A stretch of DNA of 64,000 nt, from NCBI GenBank assembly GCA_947457075.1, contig CANGUG010000006.1:84258-148257 (forward strand), written 5' to 3'. The notes beneath the pieces were generated by a model that was not told where the DNA came from, ran no database searches, and saw only the letters and a program-made list of their open reading frames with translations. Numbering within the stretch: the first letter of the stretch is position 1; the number at the start of each line of letters is the position of its first letter. Below are positions 7,452 through 16,533 of the stretch, one piece after another. A program made the translations under genes and the position numbers. Source of the stretch: Bacteroidota bacterium. Lineage in GTDB: Bacteria > Bacteroidota > Bacteroidia > Chitinophagales > Chitinophagaceae.

Positions 7452-10400
7452 ATGGCATTACCCTATTTAGTAAAACACATTTATAGCTACGGAACCGAGG
7501 AGGTAATTAGACGTGGGAAAAAGATTTTCGCACTGAAAAATATCGAGTTGGTAAAATTTGATCCTTTATTAGGCAGTATTCATTGCCGTGTTAAGGACGA
7601 TGGCTATAGTACCTATTATAAGGTAACTATCGAAAATTTTAAAAGTCCAGCAACCCTTTCCTTGAGATGTGGTTGTCCCTATAATTTGTCAGAAGTATGT
7701 AGACACAAAGCAGCTGCTTTATTTTTTGTGCAGGATTTGTTGGACAAAAACTTATTGGACTATAAGCAAACTTCCTATGTGACAACGCATACACAATTGC
7801 GTACAAAGAATTTGGATTTGAAAATGATCCGAATGTTATGTTCTAAATCAACTTTTGAAAAAGCAGAAACTACCTTAAAGTCCAACAGGCCGCATATTGT
7901 TGAAAGTGCGAATGAAAAAGTAGTTGCAGAGATGGATGAAAATGGCAGGACCTATCATATTATTGTACAAAAAAATGAGGAACGCTTTTTTGATACCTCA
8001 TGCGATTGTTTGAGTGAAACGGAATATCCATTATGTATTCATAAAACAGTATTACTGTTGCAATTGTTTCAATTAAAAGGCGCTGATTATTTTGAAACCA
8101 TTCGTAATTGGGATAGAGAAAAAAATAAATTATTGGCACTGTATGGTTATTCCTTAGATGATTATATCGAAGACAAGTTTGAGTTTACCTATCAGGAGGG
8201 TAAGCCATTTTTAAAAGTGTTGGATGAGCGTATTCAAAAAATTAACGCAAGTCCCGTGGCAACTTTAAGGAAGATACCCAAGTCCAATGACTGGGATATA
8301 GAGCAAGTGCAAAGCGGAACAGAAGTAAGCACTGCTAAAACCACGGAACGCTATGGATTAGTTATTCAGCAAACCATTAATGAATATCCATTTTTATCAT
8401 TAAGTGTGATTAAAGGGGAAGTGAATGAAGAAGGAACAGTATTTGTAGGTAAGGTAGAAAAATTGGATTTGCCGAAGTTTGTAACTCCAGAAGATATTAA
8501 GGAAGAGGATAAGAATTTAATTCAATTGGTTAGAAAATTGCAATCACCAGAGCTTACAAAGTTCCTCAATAAAAATTCTCCATTTATGGGGATTTGGGAT
8601 ACGATATTGCATTCCGATGAATCTAATTTACCTGATGAGACCAAGGAGTTAATTCAGGAATACATGCATCCTAAATTGGAAAAATTATGGAGGGATATAT
8701 CGGAACATCCTTTCAATTTTCATTTACCTAATAACAAACCCTTTACGACTGCTAATTTACAAAAGGCCGAATTGGTTTTTAATCCTATTCAACCTTGCTT
8801 TAAAGTAGAAAGGGAGGCGGATAGCTATACTATCTATGCACAAGTGAATTTGCCTGAAGGTAAAATATCCCTGGAGGAAAATCACGCCAAATCGCATTTT
8901 GTTTTTCAATATCATCACCAATTTTTTGTTTGGAAAAATAGAGCCGATTTAAAATGGGTGGAAAGTTTTATGCCTTCCGGGTTTAATCAAATAAGCTTGG
9001 ACCAATGGCCTGCTTTTTTACAAAGTACTTTATTGCCATTGTCAAAATCCTATGCAGTAGAATTAGGCAATGTAAAACAAGAAAAGTTGAGAGGGGTAAA
9101 ACCACAGTTACAAATTTTACTTAAAGAGGATAGAGAATATTTATTATTTGAGCCCCTATTTCTTTACAATGATATCCTAGTTACAATAGACGATGGGCTA
9201 TCTGTTATTCAACAGAAAGGGGATAAAATCATAATTTTAGAAAGAGACTTAGCAGCAGAACGAAGCTTAATTGGAATTATTGAGCAACTTCATTCTGGAT
9301 TTATCAGGCCTAATGAAGGAAATGTATTGGCGTTGAAAGGAGCTGAAGTGTTAAGGAACAATTGGTTTTTCTTATTTGTAGATACCTTAAAGGAAAAGCA
9401 AATTCCAATATTTGGATCTGAAAATTTAAAGCAATTCAAATTCAATACGGCAAAGCCCATTACTAAATTATATATAAGTAGTAATACTGACTGGTTTGAT
9501 GCTAAGGTTGAAATATCCTTTGGAGATCAAAAAGTATCTGTACAGGATATTAAAAATATGTTGTCTAATAAACAACAATTTGTACCCTTAAAAGATGGTA
9601 GCTTAGGGTTACTTCCTGAAAAATGGTTGAATAAATACTCTTTATTGTTTAAGGTAGGAGAGGGTAAAGCGGACAATTTAAAATTAAGCAAATACCATTT
9701 TTCTATCATTGACGAATTATATGAACAAAGAGACGAGGAAGAATTAATCTTTAAGTTAGAAGAGAAGTATGAGAAAATTCGTGAAAAGTATTCTATTGCA
9801 GATGTAGCGCCTCCGGGACATTTATCCCCTATTTTAAGGCCCTATCAAGTGAGTGGTTTTCAATGGTTAAATTATTTACATGATGTACAATGGGGTGGCA
9901 TTTTAGCGGATGATATGGGATTGGGTAAGACTATCCAAACTTTATCTTTCTTACAACATTTGAAAGAAAAAAATGGCAAATTGTTAGCCCTAGTAGTTTG
10001 TCCTACCACACTTTTGTATAACTGGCAAAATGAATTAAAAAAATTCACACCAAGTTTAACCTTCCAAATCCACCACGGCGGTACAAGAAGCAAGTCACAG
10101 TTATTTAAAGATCCAGTGGAGGTAATTATCACCACTTATGGTACATTAAGAAGTGATATTAAAATGTTTTCCGAAGTGAAATTTGATTATGTTATTTTGG
10201 ACGAAAGTCAAGCGATAAAAAATCCTTCTAGTAAAGTTACCAAGGCAGCTTGTTTGTTACAAGCCACCAACAAACTATGTTTGAGTGGTACCCCTTTACA
10301 AAACAATACTTTTGATATTTATGCTCAAATGAACTTTTTGAATCCGGGCATGTTGGGTACAGTCGAGTATTTCAAGCATAATTTTTCAATGCCTATTGAT

Positions 10401-11219
10401 AAGTTTGATGAGAAAGAACAAAAAGAACATTTAAGAAAATTTGTATTCCCTTTTATTTTACGTCGAACAAAAGAGCAAGTAGCTAAAGATTTACCTGAAA
10501 AGCAAGAAATGGTTTTGTATTGTGAAATGGGTGATGCGCAAAGAAAAATTTATGAAGCGTATAGAAATGATTATCGCGATAAGTTAATAGGCATGGTGGA
10601 AGAAAAAGGCATACAAAAATCACAGTTGTCTATTTTACAAGGATTAATGAAATTGAGACAAATTTGCGACAGTCCTGCTATCATTAAGGATGAAGCTTAT
10701 CCCAATGAGTCGGTTAAATTAACGGAATTGACACGTGAAATAGCCGAAAACATTGGAGATCATAAAGCCTTGGTTTTTTCGCAATTCCTTGGCATGTTGA
10801 GCCTTATTAAAGAACAATTAACGAAGCTTGGCATTGATTATGAATATTTTGATGGAGGTAGCAGTATTCAAGAAAGAGAAAAAGCAATTGAACGTTTTCA
10901 AAATGATTCAAAATGCAGGGTCTTTTTAATTTCATTGAAAGCAGGAGGTGTAGGTTTAAATTTAACGGCTGCCGACTATGTATATATCGTAGATCCTTGG
11001 TGGAACCCTGCTGTGGAGCAACAAGCTATTGATAGAACGCATCGTATTGGTCAAACAAAAAATATATTTGCTTATCGTATGATTTGTACTGATACGGTAG
11101 AGGATAAAATCTTAAAGTTGCAAGACCGAAAAAGATCCTTGGCCAAGGAATTAATTTCCGATGAAGAGGGATTTGTTAAATCCTTAACCAAGGATGATAT
11201 TGCTTACTTATTTAGTTAG
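7452..11219 (+). CDS. SNF2-family DEAD/DEAH helicase with two SWIM-type zinc motifs (1255 aa)
   Basis: Swi2/Snf2 ATPase of the bacterial HepA/RapA-like group. The N-terminal half carries a SWIM zinc motif C73-x-C75-x7-C83-x-H85 and a second CxC...CxH set at C184, C186, C195 and H197. The ATPase core is C-terminal: Walker A DDMGLGKTIQT near residue 820, the DEAH-box equivalent LDESQAIKN near 917, motif III SGTPLQNN, then the helicase C domain with SLKAGGVGLNLTAADYV and the DRTHRIGQ arginine finger. These proteins translocate on double-stranded DNA and remodel nucleoprotein; here the target is unknown. Length and layout match the common Bacteroidota SWIM/SNF2 protein. It appears to be a single-gene unit, convergent with the next lipoprotein gene. 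Confidence 0.9.
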   Translation: MALPYLVKHIYSYGTEEVIRRGKKIFALKNIELVKFDPLLGSIHCRVKDDGYSTYYKVTIENFKSPATLSLRCGCPYNLSEVCRHKAAALFFVQDLLDKNLLDYKQTSYVTTHTQLRTKNLDLKMIRMLCSKSTFEKAETTLKSNRPHIVESANEKVVAEMDENGRTYHIIVQKNEERFFDTSCDCLSETEYPLCIHKTVLLLQLFQLKGADYFETIRNWDREKNKLLALYGYSLDDYIEDKFEFTYQEGKPFLKVLDERIQKINASPVATLRKIPKSNDWDIEQVQSGTEVSTAKTTERYGLVIQQTINEYPFLSLSVIKGEVNEEGTVFVGKVEKLDLPKFVTPEDIKEEDKNLIQLVRKLQSPELTKFLNKNSPFMGIWDTILHSDESNLPDETKELIQEYMHPKLEKLWRDISEHPFNFHLPNNKPFTTANLQKAELVFNPIQPCFKVEREADSYTIYAQVNLPEGKISLEENHAKSHFVFQYHHQFFVWKNRADLKWVESFMPSGFNQISLDQWPAFLQSTLLPLSKSYAVELGNVKQEKLRGVKPQLQILLKEDREYLLFEPLFLYNDILVTIDDGLSVIQQKGDKIIILERDLAAERSLIGIIEQLHSGFIRPNEGNVLALKGAEVLRNNWFFLFVDTLKEKQIPIFGSENLKQFKFNTAKPITKLYISSNTDWFDAKVEISFGDQKVSVQDIKNMLSNKQQFVPLKDGSLGLLPEKWLNKYSLLFKVGEGKADNLKLSKYHFSIIDELYEQRDEEELIFKLEEKYEKIREKYSIADVAPPGHLSPILRPYQVSGFQWLNYLHDVQWGGILADDMGLGKTIQTLSFLQHLKEKNGKLLALVVCPTTLLYNWQNELKKFTPSLTFQIHHGGTRSKSQLFKDPVEVIITTYGTLRSDIKMFSEVKFDYVILDESQAIKNPSSKVTKAACLLQATNKLCLSGTPLQNNTFDIYAQMNFLNPGMLGTVEYFKHNFSMPIDKFDEKEQKEHLRKFVFPFILRRTKEQVAKDLPEKQEMVLYCEMGDAQRKIYEAYRNDYRDKLIGMVEEKGIQKSQLSILQGLMKLRQICDSPAIIKDEAYPNESVKLTELTREIAENIGDHKALVFSQFLGMLSLIKEQLTKLGIDYEYFDGGSSIQEREKAIERFQNDSKCRVFLISLKAGGVGLNLTAADYVYIVDPWWNPAVEQQAIDRTHRIGQTKNIFAYRMICTDTVEDKILKLQDRKRSLAKELISDEEGFVKSLTKDDIAYLFS

Positions 11220-11259
11220 TTGCCCGGTCAGTCAGGGGTATTGTTCAATAAGCAACTAA
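11216..11259. terminator. Possible hairpin between convergent genes
   Basis: TTAGTTGC (11216-11223) and GCAACTAA (11252-11259) are complementary, enclose 28 nt, and are followed on the plus strand by TTATTTTTT. The long loop makes the terminator role uncertain. Confidence 0.35.
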
Positions 11260-11577
11260 TTATTTTTTCAGTGCTGCTGCTGCCAAATTTGCTTTCGGAT
11301 TTTTTAAAAACTCCGCTTTGCATTCGCTTGCGCAAAAACCTAATACATGGTTATCGTAGTGCGCAGTATCACTTATGCCAGCAGTCGTGGGCATTCCACA
11401 AGTAGGATCTTTTTTATTATCAACTTTTGCGGCATCAAAAACAAGGATATTGGTGGTATCAGTTGCCATTTCTATATCGGACTGTTTTTGTGTGTTATCC
11501 TTATTTTCCTCTTGGTTATTACAAGCTGTAAATAGTAAACCAGCACAGATAAATGTGATTAATATTGTCTTTTGCAT
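11260..11577 (-). CDS. YHS domain lipoprotein (105 aa)
   Basis: Small predicted lipoprotein: signal segment with lipobox LLFTAC (Cys19), an Asn/Lys/Gln-rich linker, then a YHS-like domain from about residue 56 with DPTCGMPT, AHYDNHVLGFCASECKAEFLKNP. YHS domains are short Cys-rich modules in copper transporters and other metal-linked proteins; the spaced Cys residues (CGM and FCxxxC) are kept. Likely attached to a membrane facing the periplasm, perhaps binding a metal; no metal transporter lies beside it. It has its own -7 box at 11603-11610. The metal-binding role is inferred. Confidence 0.75.
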   Translation of the reverse strand: MQKTILITFICAGLLFTACNNQEENKDNTQKQSDIEMATDTTNILVFDAAKVDNKKDPTCGMPTTAGISDTAHYDNHVLGFCASECKAEFLKNPKANLAAAALKK

Positions 11578-11602
11578 AGTGTTTATTTTAAATGAGCGCT
11601 CA

Positions 11603-11610
11603 CAAAATTA
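11603..11610 (-). promoter_or_regulatory. -7 box for the YHS lipoprotein gene
   Basis: On the minus strand this reads TAATTTTG, a perfect TAnnTTTG box, 25 nt before the ATG at 11577. Confidence 0.6.
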
Positions 11611-11828
11611 CAATGGATTCACCAAAATAGGGCAATAAAGTAGGACTTATTGGCAGCGCTCTGATACCCTTATAGATTGGGTACGGAATAAGTGAATAAA
11701 AGACTAAATATAGGCATGCCATTGGGAGATGCCTTTAAAAAATAACGATAGCTAGGGATAATGAATGAAAATCCATGGATTTTGATAAAGTTGATCCACA
11801 AATTGGTTATTTTTTGAATAGCTAATTG

Positions 11829-11836
11829 TATTTTTG
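11829..11836 (+). promoter_or_regulatory. -7 box for the FKBP gene
   Basis: TATTTTTG fits TAnnTTTG; a TTG at 11803-11805 stands 23 bp upstream as a possible -33 element. The second copy of the TTGATCCAC repeat overlaps the box. Confidence 0.55.
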
Positions 11837-11870
11837 ATCCACGAAAAAGAATAGAAACTAAATATACACT

Positions 11871-12605
11871 ATGAAAAAAGGAATTTTAATAACAATGGCT
11901 TTTGTACTATCGTTTGGCGCAATAGCCCAGGTGAAAACGGTGGTACCTGCTAAAGCTAATGTAGCAGCTACAAAGCCAGTAGCCTCCAAAACCAACTCAA
12001 TATCGGGTTTTAAAAATATTAAGGATAGCGCCTCTTATGCTTTGGGATATAGAATTGCGCAAAGTTTAAAAGGACAGGGCTTACAAGATGTTAACTTTGA
12101 AATGTTTAAAAAAGGAATGGCTGCAGGGGTTATCGCTAAAACAGTTATCCCTGATAGCTTAATTGATTTATGTATTAAAAACTACCAAGATAAAATGACT
12201 CAAGAAAAAATCGCAATCAACAGAGCTACAGGAAAAGCTTTCTTAGAAGAAAATGCAAAAAAACCAGGTGTTGTTAAAATGACCAATGGTATGCAGTATT
12301 TAGTTTTAACCGAGGGTAAAGGTACCGAACATCCTACCTTAAAAAGTAAGGTTAAATGTCACTACCACGGTACGTTAATTAATGGTGAAATATTTGACAG
12401 TTCGGTTGACAGAGGGGAGCCAATTACATTCCCTTTAAATGGAGTAATTAAAGGATGGCAGGATGCTGTTCAGTTAATGACAGTGGGAGCGAAGTGGAGA
12501 TTGTTTATCCCTAGTGAATTAGCTTATGGGGAGCGTTCGGCTGGACCTGTTATTGGACCTGGATCTACCTTAATTTTCGATGTAGAATTATTAGGTATAG
12601 AATAA
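11871..12605 (+). CDS. FKBP-type peptidyl-prolyl isomerase, Mip-like (244 aa)
   Basis: Exported prolyl isomerase that catalyses cis-trans change at X-Pro bonds and acts as a folding helper in the periplasm or outer membrane. Signal peptide: residues 1-20, cut near IAQ. Residues about 46-125 resemble the Mip/FkpA N-terminal dimerisation domain (SYALGYRIAQSLKGQG). The FKBP domain (about 140-244) keeps the pocket residues: Tyr165 in KCHYHGTL, Phe175-Asp176, Val192-Ile193, Trp196, Tyr219 and Phe236. All catalytic-pocket residues are present, so it should be active. A strong terminator follows, so it is a single-gene unit. Confidence 0.93.
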   Translation: MKKGILITMAFVLSFGAIAQVKTVVPAKANVAATKPVASKTNSISGFKNIKDSASYALGYRIAQSLKGQGLQDVNFEMFKKGMAAGVIAKTVIPDSLIDLCIKNYQDKMTQEKIAINRATGKAFLEENAKKPGVVKMTNGMQYLVLTEGKGTEHPTLKSKVKCHYHGTLINGEIFDSSVDRGEPITFPLNGVIKGWQDAVQLMTVGAKWRLFIPSELAYGERSAGPVIGPGSTLIFDVELLGIE

Positions 12606-12626
12606 TTGTCTATAAATAAGTGAATG

Positions 12627-12651
12627 CACCCCCAAAATTGGGGGTGTTTTT
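12627..12651 (+). terminator. Rho-independent terminator after FKBP gene
   Basis: CACCCCC (12627-12633) pairs with GGGGGTG (12640-12646) around AAAATT, followed by five T residues. Confidence 0.85.
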
Positions 12652-12666
12652 ATTGGTATTAAGTGG

Positions 12667-12674
12667 TAATTTTG
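12667..12674 (+). promoter_or_regulatory. -7 box for the OXA-like lipoprotein gene
   Basis: TAATTTTG fits TAnnTTTG and lies 23 nt before the ATG at 12698, directly after the terminator of the preceding gene. Confidence 0.6.
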
Positions 12675-12697
12675 TGTCTCGTTTTAAAGAAACTATT

Positions 12698-13435
12698 ATG
12701 CGTAAAATATTCCCTCTTTTTATTGTACTTGGATTGCTTTATACAGCTTGTACTCCCAACAATGTAAAAACAGATGACGCCATTGTAAAAATCATGGACA
12801 GTGCTAATGTAACAGGAAGTTTTGCCTTAATGGAAAATGGGTCTGGCCAGTTTACTATCACTAATTTGTCTGCTTATAAGGATTCTGCCTACGCCCCTTT
12901 AAATACATTTTTTGCAGTGCCTACTTTATTAGGACTAGATAAAGGATATATACATCAAGGTATAAATAATTTAATTGCCTTTGACTCAGTAAATTATTAT
13001 AAGGAATTGATTTCAAAAATTGGCAGAGTCAATATGTTAAAATCAATTGATTCTTTGCAATATGGCAAGGGAATAATTAGTGCAGATTCAGCCATGTATT
13101 GGGCAAATAATTCTTTAAGAATTACACCTGACGAGCAACTAGGCTTTATAAAAAAACTATATTTCACAAAACTGCCTTTTCAAAAGAGATCTCAAGAATT
13201 GTTTAAAAAATTAATTTTAAAAGAAGACAATACCAGCTATAAACTAAGTTATATTGATGCAGTGGATACAGAAAAAGGGAATTCTTGGATTGTTGGTTAT
13301 ATTGAAGAAAACAAACATCCCTATTTCTTTGTTTTATATACACATGCTATGAAGCCAATTGCTGCTTCAGATAATGCATCCGCTTTATTAAAACGTATTT
13401 TATTACAACAAGGCTTTTTAAAAGGAGTTAGATAA
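12698..13435 (+). CDS. Lipoprotein with degenerate class D beta-lactamase-like domain (245 aa)
   Basis: Predicted lipoprotein with lipobox LLYTAC (Cys18). The rest follows class D (OXA) beta-lactamase order: FALMENGSGQFT strand, an STFK-like segment, a helix with YYKELISKIGRVNM (about 100-113), then ITPDEQLGFIKKLYFTKLPFQ (about 142-162), the best-matching region, and the final strands SWIVGYIEENKHPYFFVLY. The catalytic parts are altered: the STFK box reads N69-T-F-F72, so the nucleophilic Ser is Asn and the Lys is Phe, and the KTG strand is IDAVD (about 186-190). It therefore should not hydrolyse beta-lactams. It may bind a ligand or a partner at the envelope. The ATG at 12698 is chosen over an upstream GTG because it begins the signal peptide and follows the promoter. 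ispG starts 20 nt downstream. The fold call is by motif order only. Confidence 0.7.
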   Translation: MRKIFPLFIVLGLLYTACTPNNVKTDDAIVKIMDSANVTGSFALMENGSGQFTITNLSAYKDSAYAPLNTFFAVPTLLGLDKGYIHQGINNLIAFDSVNYYKELISKIGRVNMLKSIDSLQYGKGIISADSAMYWANNSLRITPDEQLGFIKKLYFTKLPFQKRSQELFKKLILKEDNTSYKLSYIDAVDTEKGNSWIVGYIEENKHPYFFVLYTHAMKPIAASDNASALLKRILLQQGFLKGVR

Positions 13436-13455
13436 AATAGTTAAAACTGCACATT

Positions 13456-15465
13456 ATGCAACAATATTGTAATTCATTAACTTCATACAAACGCTTTATC
13501 ACCCGTGAAGTGAGCGTAGGAAATTTAATTATTGGAGGCGGTCATCCGGTTAAAGTACAAACCATGACTACCACTGATACCATGGATACAGAAAAGACGG
13601 TTGAACAAATCATTAGGTGTATTGAAGCTGGAGCAGAACTTGTCCGAATTACAGCTCCAAGTAAAAAGGAAGCTGAAAATTTAGCAAAAATTCAAGCGAT
13701 ACTTCGTGAAAAAGGGTATGATACTCCTTTGGTTGCAGATATACATTTTACACCTAATGCTGCTGAGATTGCGGCCACTATTGTGGCTAAGGTAAGAGTA
13801 AATCCAGGGAACTATGTAGATAAGAAAAAATTTGAACAAATTGAATATACCGACGCTGAATATCTCGAAGAAATAGAACGAATTAGAGAAAGGTTTACGC
13901 CACTAGTGCTTTTGTGTAAGGAGCATGGAACAGCAATGCGCATAGGTACCAACCATGGCTCATTAAGTGACCGTATTATGAGTAGATATGGGGACACTGC
14001 GAATGGAATGGTAGAAAGTGCAATGGAATTTTTACGTATTGCACGTTCCTTGGACTATCATCAAATTGTGTTGAGTATGAAGTCCAGTAATCCACAAGTG
14101 ATGGTGCATGCCTATAGATTACTTATTCAACAAATGCAAAATGAATTTGGGGAATCCTATCCATTGCATTTGGGGGTTACTGAAGCGGGAGATGGGGAAG
14201 ATGGCAGAATTAAAAGTGCTATTGGCATTGGAACACTTTTAGAAGATGGCATTGGAGATACCATTAGAGTAAGCTTAACAGAGGATCCTGAATTAGAAAT
14301 TCCTGTGTGTAGAGATATTGTTAAAAGGTACAATGGCCGATCCAATGAGTCCCATTCGTCCATTATGCCAATTGAAAAATTGAATTATAATCCCTTTGAG
14401 TATAAAAAACGAACTACACATACAGTGGCGAATATCGGCGGCGGCAATGTGCCTATTGTAGTAGCGGATATGAGTCGTTTATTGGACTTTACCCCTGCTT
14501 CCTTGAATGCCATTGGCTATCAATATAATGAAGCAACTGATAAATGGAACATTGCAGATGCGGCAGCGGATTATATCTTCCTGGGTAATCATACACTTGA
14601 TTTTGAAATACCTGGAACATTAAAAGGTATTCTTCATTATGATAAATGGATGGAGATAGGGGATGACCATAAATATGCGCCAATATTTGACGCAGGCATT
14701 TTTTTAAATGCTGCTTCAAAAAGTAAAGTGTTGAATTTCGTGTCAATAGATGCGTATAGCACCAATACAACTATTTCGGATGAACAGTTACTGCAAATTG
14801 CAAAGGATAAGACGGCCGTTTTTTGTATAAGTAGCCAATTAGTCAATGCAATGCAAGCAGTAAGGAGGATGGTTATTAGATTTATTGATTTACAAATCAC
14901 CAACCCTGTTGTATTGGTTACCGATAGCCAAGGACTTACAACCGATGAGCATTTAATTCATTTTGCAACTGAAACGGGTGCGCTTCTTTTGGATGGGATG
15001 GGGGATGGAATTTGTTTGGGTATTGAAGCTGCTTTGTATCCTCAATTATCCAAGGATTTTGGACAAGTATCAGGTAGAAACTATGTACAAAACAATTCTA
15101 TTGAACAATTTTTAAATGCAACTTCCTTTGGAATACTGCAAGCTACTCGAACTAGGATTTCGAAAACCGAATATATTTCATGTCCAAGTTGTGGAAGGAC
15201 ATTATTTGAATTACAAGAAACTACTGCAAAAATCAGAAAGGTAACCAATCATTTAAAAGGGTTAAAAATTGCGATTATGGGTTGTATTGTAAATGGTCCT
15301 GGTGAAATGGCCGATGCTGATTTTGGGTATGTGGGGAGCGGAGTGGGTAAAATCACTTTATACAAAGGCAAAGAAGTCATGAAAAGAAATATTGACAGTG
15401 AAGTAGCGGTGGATGAGTTAATACAATTATTGAAAGAAAATAATGCATGGATTGATCCCCAGTAG
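13456..15465 (+). CDS. ispG: (E)-4-hydroxy-3-methylbut-2-enyl-diphosphate synthase, long Bacteroidota form (669 aa)
   Basis: IspG/GcpE, the [4Fe-4S] enzyme converting methylerythritol cyclodiphosphate to HMBPP in the MEP isoprenoid pathway; cytoplasmic. The N-terminal TIM barrel has VKVQTMTTTDTMDTEKTVEQ and VADIHFTPNAA. The C-terminal ferredoxin-like domain has the cluster ligands C576-x2-C579 and C610 followed by Glu617 in GCIVNGPGE. Between them is a large extra domain (roughly 300-560) typical of Bacteroidota, Chlamydiae and plant IspG and absent from the short proteobacterial form. All ligands are kept. It lies 20 nt after the OXA-like lipoprotein gene and 19 nt before the acyltransferase, so the three may be one transcript. 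Confidence 0.96.
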   Translation: MQQYCNSLTSYKRFITREVSVGNLIIGGGHPVKVQTMTTTDTMDTEKTVEQIIRCIEAGAELVRITAPSKKEAENLAKIQAILREKGYDTPLVADIHFTPNAAEIAATIVAKVRVNPGNYVDKKKFEQIEYTDAEYLEEIERIRERFTPLVLLCKEHGTAMRIGTNHGSLSDRIMSRYGDTANGMVESAMEFLRIARSLDYHQIVLSMKSSNPQVMVHAYRLLIQQMQNEFGESYPLHLGVTEAGDGEDGRIKSAIGIGTLLEDGIGDTIRVSLTEDPELEIPVCRDIVKRYNGRSNESHSSIMPIEKLNYNPFEYKKRTTHTVANIGGGNVPIVVADMSRLLDFTPASLNAIGYQYNEATDKWNIADAAADYIFLGNHTLDFEIPGTLKGILHYDKWMEIGDDHKYAPIFDAGIFLNAASKSKVLNFVSIDAYSTNTTISDEQLLQIAKDKTAVFCISSQLVNAMQAVRRMVIRFIDLQITNPVVLVTDSQGLTTDEHLIHFATETGALLLDGMGDGICLGIEAALYPQLSKDFGQVSGRNYVQNNSIEQFLNATSFGILQATRTRISKTEYISCPSCGRTLFELQETTAKIRKVTNHLKGLKIAIMGCIVNGPGEMADADFGYVGSGVGKITLYKGKEVMKRNIDSEVAVDELIQLLKENNAWIDPQ

Positions 15466-15484
15466 ATATCAGTAAATTTTATTT

Positions 15485-16378
15485 ATGTATTTTATTGTGT
15501 ACATTTTTTTTTATCTTATTTCCTTATTGCCTTGGCGTGTGCTTTATTTTGTAAGTGATGTAATTGCTTTCTTGTTGAGAAAAGTGATTAAGTATAGAGT
15601 AGATGTAGTGCAACAGAATTTAGCCATTGCTTTTCCTGATAAATCGCAAAAAGAAAGAATAAAAATTGCGAAAGAATTTTATCAGCAGTTTACAGACTCC
15701 TTTATTGAAACCATCAAATTGATCTCTATTTCTGATAAAACATTTCAAAAACGATTCAGCTCCAATATTGAAGTGATTAATGATTTATATGCATCAGGTC
15801 AATCTGTACAAATCATGGCTGGACATTTTTTCAATTGGGAGTTTGCCAATTGGGGTGTCGCTAAATATGGCAAGTATCCTTTTTTAGCAGTGTATATGCC
15901 TTTAAGTAATAAAGCCTTTAACAAGTTAATTTATGACATTAGGGCGAGGTATGGTTCAATTTTAATACCAGCAACAAATTTCCGCACACAGTTTCATAAG
16001 TATGCCAATGAGGGTCCTTACACAATGGCCCTTGCAGCCGACCAAAACCCAGGTAATCCCTTACAGGCTTATTGGGTCAATTATTTTGGCAAACTCACGC
16101 CTTTTGTAAAAGGGCCAGAGAAAGGGGCTAAACTCAATAATACCGCTCAGGTTTTTGTTCATTTTTATAGAACTAAACGGGGTTATTATCATTCCGAATA
16201 TGAATTAATGACCACCCAACCTAATGACTTTAAAGACGGTGAATTGACCAGCTTGTATGTTAAAATTTTGGAAGAAAAAGTAAAGAAAAATCCTTCTAAT
16301 TATTTATGGAGTCATCGTCGTTGGAAATACACTTATGATGCTGCCTTGCATGGAAATTTAGTAGTCCACTCGCTATAA
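15485..16378 (+). CDS. LpxL/HtrB-like lipid A acyltransferase family protein (297 aa)
   Basis: Member of the lysophospholipid acyltransferase group that adds secondary acyl chains to lipid A (LpxL/LpxM). An N-terminal membrane anchor (about 1-25) is followed by the catalytic HX4E motif H114-FFNW-E119 in AGHFFNWEFANWGV. Later LAADQNPGNP and the SHRRWKYT segment near the C terminus match family positions (DQ and WxHRRWK-like). Acts at the cytoplasmic face of the inner membrane. Other lipid A genes are not nearby. It follows ispG by 19 nt. A related role in ornithine-lipid or other acylation cannot be excluded. Confidence 0.85.
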   Translation: MYFIVYIFFYLISLLPWRVLYFVSDVIAFLLRKVIKYRVDVVQQNLAIAFPDKSQKERIKIAKEFYQQFTDSFIETIKLISISDKTFQKRFSSNIEVINDLYASGQSVQIMAGHFFNWEFANWGVAKYGKYPFLAVYMPLSNKAFNKLIYDIRARYGSILIPATNFRTQFHKYANEGPYTMALAADQNPGNPLQAYWVNYFGKLTPFVKGPEKGAKLNNTAQVFVHFYRTKRGYYHSEYELMTTQPNDFKDGELTSLYVKILEEKVKKNPSNYLWSHRRWKYTYDAALHGNLVVHSL

Positions 16379-16533
16379 AGAGGTGAACAGCTTGCATTGG
16401 TAAAAGAATAGGGAAAAGAACGGCGAAAAGAAAAGGAAGGAGTTCAATTGCAAAAAGAAAAGGGAAACAGGATATTGAAATGATAAGCTAGCTAAGTATT
16501 AGCTGGAATAACAATAGTATTGGTTGAACTAGC

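Larger units (their letters stand above)
11578..11870. other. Divergent intergenic region, no gene seen
   Basis: 293 bp between the YHS lipoprotein and the FKBP gene. It holds the two outward promoters, a palindrome GAGCGCTC (11594-11601), weak hairpins TACCC/GGGTA (11665-11683) and AGGCAT/ATGCCT (11712-11734), and a 9-bp direct repeat TTGATCCAC at 11791 and 11834. No coding frame or tRNA was recognised. Confidence 0.6.

Noticed and set aside
12698..13435. Active OXA beta-lactamase (resistance gene)
   Set aside because: The catalytic Ser, its Lys and the KTG motif are all missing.
13456..15465. IspG fusion as a novel protein
   Set aside because: The extra middle domain is the known long form of IspG in Bacteroidota, Chlamydiae and plants.
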